Assembly: GCA_965227445.1 (NCBI GenBank)
Contig: OZ245751.1
Span: 248,001-312,000 of the forward strand
Length of the DNA: 64,000 bases
Direction of reading: 5' to 3'
DNA from: DT-110 sp030148525
GTDB taxonomy: Bacteria; Bacteroidota; Bacteroidia; Chitinophagales; Saprospiraceae
This document shows, piece after piece, positions 16,658-23,068 of the stretch (positions are counted from its first letter, which is position 1; each line of letters opens with the position of its first letter). The notes under the pieces were generated by a model. It was given only the letters and a program-made list of their open reading frames with translations, made no database searches and had not been told where the DNA came from. A program made the translations under genes and the position numbers.

Positions 16658-18081
16658 TTCACTGATGTTTTTTGGTAGCGTACCCGGGGATCAGCTACCG
16701 CATACATAATATCCGCCAGTAAAATACCCGCCATCGTCACTACCGCCGACAGCAACAACAGAACGTAAACTACCGGCCAGTCCTGGTTGCGAATGGAATC
16801 AACCGTCAGTTTGCCCATACCCGGAATATTGAAAATGTATTCGATCACCACCGATCCGGCCAGCAGGGCAGGAAACAAACTGGCGAACAGGGTGATGAGC
16901 GGAAAGAGTGCATTGCGAAACGCGTGTTTCCAGATAACCACCCGATCCGAGAGACCTTTGGCGCGGGCCGTCCGGATATAGTCTTTGCTTACCACCTCCA
17001 GCATACCACCCCGCATCTGCCGGGCGATAAAGGCCAGGGAACCGTAGACCAGGCAAACGACCGGCAGCGTAATTTGCCGTAAGGTGGCGCCCGCCTGCTG
17101 CCACCAGCTGCCACCACTCACCGCGTCGTTGATGCGGGTAATACTGAAGAACTGTAATCCGTACTCCGGAGTGGTGAACAGGATCAGGAGCAAGGTCCCG
17201 ATCCAGAAAGAAGGCAGGGAGTACAGGACAAATAAGAAGACCGTCATGCCCCGGTCGTAGCGGGAATCTTTTCGCACGGCCATGCTCACTCCGAGAGGTA
17301 TGGCCAGCCCGTACGCCAGCAGGATCGCCAGTCCGTTGATCAGCAGCGTCCATCGCAGTGCCCGTCCGATTTTGGCGGAAGCCGGCTGACCATCGCGATA
17401 GGAACGACCAAAATCACCGCGGAACAGGCCGCTGAGCCACTGGTGATACTGATTGTCGAATCCGTACCAGTGCAGTGCCGGCTGGTAGTGTGTCTGACGG
17501 GTCGGTTGATCGGTAACCCGTTGCCAGGCTTGGAGAAAAGTACCCGCCTGGGGTTGCAAAGCCTGTAAGAGGGGAGGGGCTTTCGCCAAAAGGCTGTCGA
17601 CTTCTGCCACCTGTCGAATGATTCGCGCGGGGTCCTGTTCATTAGGTAAAGAGCGAATGATCACCGACAGACGGTTAGCTACGTTAGGGGCCAGTGTATC
17701 CGGTACGCCTTGCAGCTCAACTTCCAGTGTGCGGGTTGATCGGTAGTATTCCTGGATCTCGGGCCAGTTGCCGTATTCTTTGAGCAGGCTGCGCAGCGAT
17801 TGCCGGTGGGAGGCCCGCATGATGCGGTACAGCGTATCGGGATAGGCTTGGGTGGTAAAGGCCAGATAAAAGGCCGGTTTATTAAGGTTGAGTAGTTCCC
17901 TGGTATCCCGGTAAATGCGGTCTTTTTCTTTAAGGCTTACGCCCAATTCTTCCACTCCTCCCTGGTGGTATAAGTCGACCGGATCTCCGGGAGCTGTTTT
18001 GCTAAGGAAAAAAGCCAGTACAGAGATCAATAATAAAGTGGGCAGAAAGAATGCCAATCGCTTGATTAGGTATGCTCCCAT
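16654..18081 (-). CDS. oppB: Oligopeptide/dipeptide ABC transporter permease, OppB type, with large insertion
   Basis: The 475-residue permease begins MGAYLIKRLAFFLPTLLLISVLAFFLSKTAPGDP in reduced form typical of OppB/DppB. After the first helix an extra, mostly polar segment of about 150 residues (about 45-205) is inserted before YHQWLSGLFRGDFGRSYRDG, the family's usual next landmark; it probably lies in the periplasm. The EAA loop is seen as RTARAKGLSDRVVIWKHAFRNALFPLI and the last helices as VVYVLLLLSAVVTMAGILLADIMYAVADPRVRY. It follows oppA by about 50 bp and overlaps oppC. It carries two copies of the 14-base word. Confidence 0.87.
   Translation of the reverse strand: MGAYLIKRLAFFLPTLLLISVLAFFLSKTAPGDPVDLYHQGGVEELGVSLKEKDRIYRDTRELLNLNKPAFYLAFTTQAYPDTLYRIMRASHRQSLRSLLKEYGNWPEIQEYYRSTRTLEVELQGVPDTLAPNVANRLSVIIRSLPNEQDPARIIRQVAEVDSLLAKAPPLLQALQPQAGTFLQAWQRVTDQPTRQTHYQPALHWYGFDNQYHQWLSGLFRGDFGRSYRDGQPASAKIGRALRWTLLINGLAILLAYGLAIPLGVSMAVRKDSRYDRGMTVFLFVLYSLPSFWIGTLLLILFTTPEYGLQFFSITRINDAVSGGSWWQQAGATLRQITLPVVCLVYGSLAFIARQMRGGMLEVVSKDYIRTARAKGLSDRVVIWKHAFRNALFPLITLFASLFPALLAGSVVIEYIFNIPGMGKLTVDSIRNQDWPVVYVLLLLSAVVTMAGILLADIMYAVADPRVRYQKTSVK
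17380..17393 (-). repeat. 14-base word variant GGCTTCCGCCAAAA, site 3
   Basis: Sense inside oppB; reads Pro-Ala-Ser-Ala-Lys. It lies 185 bp from site 4 in the opposite orientation. Confidence 0.8.
17578..17591 (+). repeat. 14-base word GGCTTTCGCCAAAA, site 4
   Basis: Antisense inside the oppB insertion; coding strand reads Leu-Leu-Ala-Lys-Ala-Pro. Confidence 0.8.
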
Positions 18082-18089
18082 AGGAAATG

Positions 18090-18120
18090 GGAACGGCCTG
18101 CCAAAAATGCAGGCCGTTCC
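18090..18120 (-). other. Stem-loop between oppA and oppB
   Basis: A perfect 12-bp inverted repeat, GGAACGGCCTGC (18090-18101) with 18109-18120, has a 7-base loop and no T run on the minus strand. Its position after a binding-protein gene fits a message-stabilising or partly terminating hairpin that raises the level of the binding protein over the permeases. Confidence 0.6.
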
Positions 18121-18132
18121 AATTGGTGGTAT

Positions 18133-19911
18133 CTATTGTAAATCGTCGGTCAATTCAAAAAAGCGTGGGTTGAAACCGGGGGCCAGGATCATGGTTTCTG
18201 CATCAAAGCGCTTGTGAATAGCGATGCGCTCCTGAGGAGCAAACAAAAAGATCTGCACCGATTCGTCGTATATAGTTTCCTGCAGATCCATATACATTTC
18301 CCGGCGGTCAGCCTCGTCGAAGGTAACGATGATCTCATCAATAAGCGCATCGGTCTCCGCATTGCCAAATCCCGTGCGGTTATCGCCTTCGGTATGCCAG
18401 CTCTGTTTTGGATTCCAGGTGGCAGTAACGGTGCTCCCCGCGGAGGCTAATTCATACTCTTTAGCCCGCAATTTTTGAATGGTCATCCGCGCTTCCAAAC
18501 CATTGGGTTGAATGTCAATACCAATTTTCTGAGCGTTATCCTGCACCAGCAGAGCAATGTTCCGACTGGTCTCACTCTCCCCGACAAAATTGTATTGCAG
18601 GGATAATTCCGTTAACTCACCGTCAATAACCTTATCAACCGTTCCATTATCATTGGTATCTTCCCATCCGGCTTCCGCCAAAAGACTGCTGGCTTTTTCC
18701 AGGTTGAAAGGCACTGGTTCTAAATCGGTGTTGTAGTAGTCTTGTTTTCGGTAAACCGGACTGGCAATTCGTTCTCCCATACCGGCGTAGAGGTTGTCAA
18801 TGATTTCCTGTACATCAATGGCATGTGCCAGTGCCTGGCGAACCTTCTTATCAGCTAACTTCGGGTTGTTACTGTTTACGGATACAAAATAGTAGGTCAT
18901 GCTGGGGGGCGAGTAGAAATTGTACAGCTCATTCAAGGCCGGATCATCCCTCACCTCTACGAATGACTGGGGGGTTATTGCCCGGATGGCATCGATCTCT
19001 TCCGCCCGCAAGGCTTGCAGAGCAGTGGTTGGGTTGCTGATAAAGGAATAGATAATGGTTTCGGGATAAGCTCTTAGCTGTGGATAATCATCAGCGAGGG
19101 CATCGCCCCACCAGTTGTCCTTTTTCCGCAAAATGATCCGTTCTCCGGCCGTCCATTCCTCGATGCTGTAAGGCCCACATCCGGATATATTCGCAGGGTC
19201 AGTTGACGTTGTGGGATCATTTAAGAAGTCGGCGAAAGCCTGGATATCTTCATTTTCTTTAAGCTCATCCTGCATATCCGGATTGAGGAGGTCGGCGATA
19301 GAAAATTGCCTCATATGACCGTCGGGGTCATAGTGGTATTCCGGAAGCAGGCGAATTTCTCCCGTTACAATATCCCGGGCCTGAATGTCTTTAGGAACAA
19401 ATACAACGCGGAATTTCTTTGGATCATCGGAATCCACCTGGACTGCTTTGACAGAGGAGAAGAACGACCGATAAATAGTTGCGGACCGGCTTGAAACGAG
19501 CGGGTTTAAAATGGCTTTCAGGGCAAAGGCGTAATCATTTCCGGTGACCGGGGTGCCGTTATCCCATTCTGCTTCCGGATGTATTGCGAGATCGTAAGCG
19601 ACACCTCCGGCGAATTCTCCTTCGTCGATTTCGGTGATAACCGGCTCTTCTGCTAATAATAAGGATTGATACTCCAGCGAATTACCCTCCAGGGTTTCGA
19701 GCGTAAAAAAGGCTTGTTGGTTGATGCGATTTGAGTAGGAGCTGAGGGTTAGCATGGGCGTGAGTACATCCGGCTCTGCTTCCATCCGCACGATCACCGT
19801 GTCGGAGTTGCGTTTGTAGGGTAGGGAATCGGCATTTGCGCCGGGGTCTGTTTTACACGCAGCCAGGACCATCAGGCCCAGCCACAGGAGGACGAGTGTT
19901 GAACGTGTCAT
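18133..19911 (-). CDS. oppA: Oligopeptide/dipeptide ABC transporter substrate-binding lipoprotein
   Basis: The 592-residue protein starts MTRSTLVLLWLGLMVLAACK, with a lipobox at LAAC. It belongs to the family-5 extracellular solute-binding proteins: YDLAIHPEAEWDNGTPVTGNDYAFALKAIL, then NISGCGPYSIEEW, KKVRQALAHAIDVQEII and YNFVGESETSRNIALLVQDNAQKIGID. Binding is likely to peptides or related oligomers, delivered to OppB/OppC. The start at 19911 gives the lipoprotein signal; a frame extending to 20043 is unlikely. It is first in a leftward operon. Cognate ATPases are not within reach. Confidence 0.87.
   Translation of the reverse strand: MTRSTLVLLWLGLMVLAACKTDPGANADSLPYKRNSDTVIVRMEAEPDVLTPMLTLSSYSNRINQQAFFTLETLEGNSLEYQSLLLAEEPVITEIDEGEFAGGVAYDLAIHPEAEWDNGTPVTGNDYAFALKAILNPLVSSRSATIYRSFFSSVKAVQVDSDDPKKFRVVFVPKDIQARDIVTGEIRLLPEYHYDPDGHMRQFSIADLLNPDMQDELKENEDIQAFADFLNDPTTSTDPANISGCGPYSIEEWTAGERIILRKKDNWWGDALADDYPQLRAYPETIIYSFISNPTTALQALRAEEIDAIRAITPQSFVEVRDDPALNELYNFYSPPSMTYYFVSVNSNNPKLADKKVRQALAHAIDVQEIIDNLYAGMGERIASPVYRKQDYYNTDLEPVPFNLEKASSLLAEAGWEDTNDNGTVDKVIDGELTELSLQYNFVGESETSRNIALLVQDNAQKIGIDIQPNGLEARMTIQKLRAKEYELASAGSTVTATWNPKQSWHTEGDNRTGFGNAETDALIDEIIVTFDEADRREMYMDLQETIYDESVQIFLFAPQERIAIHKRFDAETMILAPGFNPRFFELTDDLQ
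18670..18683 (+). repeat. 14-base word variant GGCTTCCGCCAAAA, site 5
   Basis: Antisense inside oppA; coding strand reads Leu-Leu-Ala-Glu-Ala. Confidence 0.8.
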
Positions 19912-20094
19912 TGGATATGTTTTGGTTTTCAGTGCTCTTATGTGCTTAAAATTAACGTATTTGTCACAGATTGGCATTAGAATGGCAATGCCTTTTTGCC
20001 GAAAGGCAGAATAGTTAGGTCGAAGACTTGGGTGCCGGGGCAAACTTTTTGTCTCGCCCCCGCATTATGGAAGCGTACAAAACAATGAAACGAT

Positions 20095-20997
20095 ATGCCA
20101 ACTGTTCTCATCGGTGGCGGCACCGGCCTCATCGGCACCCGCCTGAGCGAACGCCTGTCTGATAAGGGATATACCGTTACCCACCTCAGCCGTACGGCCG
20201 ATCCGGACGCCCGATTTCCAGCCTACGCATGGGATCCGGCCGAAAAAACCATTGATCAAGAGGCGGTGACCTCGGCCGACTACGTCATCAACCTGGCCGG
20301 AGCAGGCATCGCCGACCGCCCCTGGACCGAGGCCCGCAAAGAGCTCATCATTGACAGCCGGGTGAAATCGACAGATCTGCTGCGCGAAACCTTTGAGAAA
20401 ACGGATCATCAGCCACAGGTCTTCGTAAGTAGTGCCGCTATTGGCTACTACGGTGATCGGGGCGATACGCTGGTGGATGAAACATCTCAATCCGGTACAG
20501 GCTTTCTGTCAGAAAGCTGTATCGAATGGGAAAAGGCCATCGGAAGGGTACGTCAGACGGGCTTGCGCACGGTGGGTATCCGCGTCGGACTGGTGCTTTC
20601 GCCAAAAGGCGGAGCACTGGAAAAGATGTTGATTCCCCTGAAATTCGGCGTTTCCGGTTACTTCGGGAATGGGCAGCAGTGGTATTCCTGGATACACATC
20701 GATGATCTGTGCGATCTCTTCATCCACGCCCTCGAGCAGGGCTCTATGAGTGGCATGTACAATGGGGTAGCCCCCAATCCGGTCCGTAATAAGACCTTTG
20801 CCCAGGTGCTTTCTAAGGCTTCCGCCAAAAAAAGTATAGTGCTCCCGGTTCCGGCTTTTTTGCTCCGCATAGGGTTAGGCGAGATGGCCGATACGGTGCT
20901 GTACAGCACGCGCGTCAGCAGTGCCAAGGCAGAAGATACCGGGTTTGTGTACCAATATCCGGAGTTGGAGCCGGCGCTACGTGATCTTATTTCCTGA
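20095..20997 (+). CDS. TIGR01777-family NAD(P)-binding epimerase-like protein
   Basis: The 300-residue protein has a Rossmann start, MPTVLIGGGTGLIGTRLSE (nucleotide-binding GxxGxxG), NLAGAGIADRPWTEARKELI, the VFVSSAAIGYYGDRG segment with its Ser-Tyr pair, and C-terminal WIHIDDLCDLFIHALE, typical of the TIGR01777 (YfcH-like) extended short-chain dehydrogenases. The real substrate in this family is not established. It diverges from oppA, sharing 183 bp, and is followed by a long stem-loop shared with the gene on the other strand. It carries one exact copy and one near copy of the 14-base word. Confidence 0.87.
   Translation: MPTVLIGGGTGLIGTRLSERLSDKGYTVTHLSRTADPDARFPAYAWDPAEKTIDQEAVTSADYVINLAGAGIADRPWTEARKELIIDSRVKSTDLLRETFEKTDHQPQVFVSSAAIGYYGDRGDTLVDETSQSGTGFLSESCIEWEKAIGRVRQTGLRTVGIRVGLVLSPKGGALEKMLIPLKFGVSGYFGNGQQWYSWIHIDDLCDLFIHALEQGSMSGMYNGVAPNPVRNKTFAQVLSKASAKKSIVLPVPAFLLRIGLGEMADTVLYSTRVSSAKAEDTGFVYQYPELEPALRDLIS
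20817..20830 (+). repeat. 14-base word variant GGCTTCCGCCAAAA, site 6
   Basis: Sense inside the TIGR01777 gene; reads Lys-Ala-Ser-Ala-Lys-Lys. A near copy in the third possible frame (TGCTTTCGCCAAAA, Leu-Ser-Pro-Lys) is at 20594-20607. Confidence 0.8.
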
Positions 20998-21004
20998 AGA
21001 ATCC

Positions 21005-21076
21005 AGACTAAAAGAGGCTAGATAGAAGAAAGAGATTGTTTAGATCTTCTATCTAGCCATCTGGCATCTTTAGTCT
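21005..21076. terminator. Bidirectional terminator-like hairpin
   Basis: GGCTAGATAGAAG (21016-21028) pairs exactly with 21046-21058, and AGACTAAA.. (from 21005) with ..TTTAGTCT (to 21076) extends the structure. It sits between convergent genes; the HAD-like stop (21070-21072) is inside its outer arm. Confidence 0.7.
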
Positions 21077-21504
21077 TTAAAGACTTCTATCTCGTGCTTC
21101 TCCACCACCAGATCCGTGAACTTACCCTTGAAGCGGGTGGCCTTCACGATGTGGTTATCGATCCAGTGGTAGTTGCCGCCACGGGGCTTGCCGAACAGGA
21201 TGGCGTGGTATTTGAAGTTGTGCTTGTCGAGCCATTCTTCGGTGACGGCGCGGTGTTCTTCGGTACGGGAGGTGAAGAAGGTGATAACGTGGCCTTCGTC
21301 ATACCATTTGTTACAGATCCGGAGGGCGTCGGGATAAGGCATGCAGGTAAGCATGCGTTCGGGCTCTTCATTGGGAATATCGTCACAGATGGTGCCGTCG
21401 ATGTCGACCAGAAAATTCTTTACATCGTCGGGTAACTGAGGGCTGATGGTTTCACCTTTTTCGTTGAAAGCCGCGTGCAGCGATTGGTCTTTTTTCTCGC
21501 TCAT
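21070..21504 (-). CDS. Small HAD-fold phosphatase-like protein
   Basis: The 144-residue protein has the four HAD landmarks: FLVDIDGTI with nucleophile Asp34 and Asp36, FFTSRTEEH with Thr78/Ser79, Lys106 in FGKPRGG, and Asp116 in HWIDNH. It is a cap-less, LNS2/capsule-phosphatase-like member, so a small phosphomonoesterase is the best inference; the substrate is unknown. I recall close relatives in Bacteroidota databases labelled phosphoheptose isomerase, but no SIS domain is visible and that label looks wrong. It shares a terminator with the epimerase-like gene. Confidence 0.75.
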   Translation of the reverse strand: MSEKKDQSLHAAFNEKGETISPQLPDDVKNFLVDIDGTICDDIPNEEPERMLTCMPYPDALRICNKWYDEGHVITFFTSRTEEHRAVTEEWLDKHNFKYHAILFGKPRGGNYHWIDNHIVKATRFKGKFTDLVVEKHEIEVFKD

Positions 21505-21766
21505 GGATGCTTGGATTATGCTCCGTTAAAAAATACAGCCTCCTGTTCGCACCTTAGTGCGTGGGAGGCAAAACGATGGTTATTTCGACGGTTTTAATTG
21601 GGCTGTGGGCGGAAAACGGACGAATCCACCGGATAAGTCCGTATAAAGTACAAAAGTGCAAAAAAATGGCATGGAACTCAAACCTGGTTCCCGCTAAAAA
21701 TAGCCTTAGTACGTGTGAAATACGACGTGTGAGGTGCAGAACGGCTTACGGCTTCATCTCAATCTC

Positions 21767-21928
21767 AGTACTCTGTAACCTAAGTGACTTTGACTTATGG
21801 CTGCGCCTTTCGGCAAAATACTTCGTTGCTCGTCGGTCGCGTAGCTATGGCTATGCTCCCTCCTCGCGCCTTGTCTTTTGCCAAAATGCCCTACCCATAT
21901 TTTCAAATAACTTAGATTACAGAGTACT
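21767..21928. repeat. 162-bp non-coding element with 18-bp terminal inverted repeats
   Basis: AGTACTCTGTAACCTAAG (21767-21784) matches the complement of CTTAGATTACAGAGTACT (21911-21928) at 17 of 18 bases. Inside are GCCTTTCGGCAAAATACTTCG and a near-palindrome GTAGCTATGGCTATGC. A lone end, AGTACTCTGTAATCT, lies at 26579-26593. It fills most of the 469-bp gap before the M23 gene; the reading frame through it does not look coding. Confidence 0.55.
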
Positions 21929-21971
21929 CAACCTGATCCTTAACCTTAAACTCAACCTTAACCTCATCCTC
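21929..21971 (-). repeat. Hexad array, CTCAAC/CTTAAC type
   Basis: About seven 6-base units (CTCAAC CTGATC CTTAAC CTTAAA CTCAAC CTTAAC CTCATC) run directly from the 162-bp element to the M23 gene stop. The complement, AGGTTG, makes up the array at 26495. Confidence 0.55.
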
Positions 21972-21973
21972 CA

Positions 21974-22858
21974 TCAAAAACTGATGTAATCGATCGGATT
22001 CATCGGTTTGCCGTTGTACCACATTTCGAAATGCAGGTGGGGGCCATCAGACTGGGTGCCGGTGTTGCCGATGATGGCAATGGCTTCTCCGGCCTTGACG
22101 TAACTACCGGCCTTTTTCAGCAGCGAAGAGTTGTGCTTGTAAAAGGTAATGATATTATTATCGTGCTGGATGCCGATAGTGTTGCCCGTTTCCAGGGTCC
22201 AATCCGAAATAAAGACATAGCCATCCAGGGCTGCTTTGATGGCGGTATTTTTCGGGGCGAGTACATCTACTCCCAGGTGCTCTTTGTCGGGAGCAAAGGG
22301 GGCACTGATCTCCCCGTTTAATGGCGGTACAAAATAGATTTGGGCCAGACTGGTACGGCGATTTTGAAAACTGCGTTCCTGGCCACTCTGCACAATGGCT
22401 CCGATCTGATCGAGTTCAACTTCCTTGCGCAGTTGTTCGTCAACATCCGAAGGTTCTACCGGTTCGATGGAATCCAGGGAGCCTTCCACTTCGCCGCTCC
22501 TCCGTATGTCATCCTCCGTTTCTACTTTATTGACCAACATTTTCTGGACATTTTCGTAGTAGAGGTCGTAGGCTTCAATTTCAGCCTCCAGGGAATCGAT
22601 GGAGCGGGTAAGCACCCGTACTTCCTGCTGGGCAATGCCGGTGCCGTATCCCGGAATGTATTTCTTCAGGGGCGTGACGGCGATGAGCGCTACCACAATA
22701 ATGGCCACCACCACTACGATGGAGGACAGCAGGATGTAGAAGTTAAGCATGGTCAGACGGTACGAGCCTACTTCTTCGAAGGTCTCGTCGTTCATAATGA
22801 CCAGGCGGTAGATGTGTCGGAGGTTCTGTAGCCGTTCTTTAAGTGCGTTCCATTTCAT
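21974..22858 (-). CDS. M23-family (LytM) peptidase, membrane anchored
   Basis: The 294-residue protein has one transmembrane helix at about residues 37-62, a coiled-coil-like periplasmic region (about 75-150) and a C-terminal LytM domain. Zinc ligands are seen as HLGVD (His194, Asp198) and HLH (His274, His276), with the catalytic His242 in FYKHNSS, so it should be an active peptidoglycan endopeptidase. The cytoplasmic N-terminus reads YRLVIMNDETFEEVGSYRLT, common to this Bacteroidota group. It diverges from porW/sprE with a 7-bp inverted repeat in between. An array of hexads touches its stop codon. Confidence 0.88.
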   Translation of the reverse strand: MKWNALKERLQNLRHIYRLVIMNDETFEEVGSYRLTMLNFYILLSSIVVVVAIIVVALIAVTPLKKYIPGYGTGIAQQEVRVLTRSIDSLEAEIEAYDLYYENVQKMLVNKVETEDDIRRSGEVEGSLDSIEPVEPSDVDEQLRKEVELDQIGAIVQSGQERSFQNRRTSLAQIYFVPPLNGEISAPFAPDKEHLGVDVLAPKNTAIKAALDGYVFISDWTLETGNTIGIQHDNNIITFYKHNSSLLKKAGSYVKAGEAIAIIGNTGTQSDGPHLHFEMWYNGKPMNPIDYISF

Positions 22859-22951
22859 AAGGCCGCAAAGATAGTCGATTGTACCTTTTCCGTGGCGATA
22901 GCTGCCACTTACCCACCTTGCATTTTGTGGGTGAAAAGGTTAAAATACACC

Positions 22952-22979
22952 TTGGAACTATAATAAAAATAGGTTCCAA
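22952..22979. promoter_or_regulatory. Inverted repeat between divergent M23 and porW/sprE genes
   Basis: TTGGAAC (22952-22958) and GTTCCAA (22973-22979) form a perfect 7-bp inverted repeat 14 bases apart, in the 210-bp divergent region. It could be an operator; no regulator is implied by the neighbours. Confidence 0.3.
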
Positions 22980-23027
22980 CAGTTTAAATAAGTGCTTCAA
23001 AGTTAGAGCTTCCGCAGGAGGTTGCGG

Positions 23028-23035
23028 TATATTTG
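23028..23035 (+). promoter_or_regulatory. -7 promoter element of porW/sprE
   Basis: TATATTTG fits the TAnnTTTG consensus exactly, 33 bp before the ATG at 23069. No good TTTG element is seen at the expected distance upstream, so the promoter is only half supported. Confidence 0.45.
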
Positions 23036-23068
23036 CGGGGCTTTAACCATTCTTTTGCATAAATTGAT

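Noticed and set aside
21561..21989. 142-residue rightward reading frame
   Set aside because: It reads through the 162-bp inverted-repeat element and the hexad array and overlaps the M23 gene end; composition is not protein-like.
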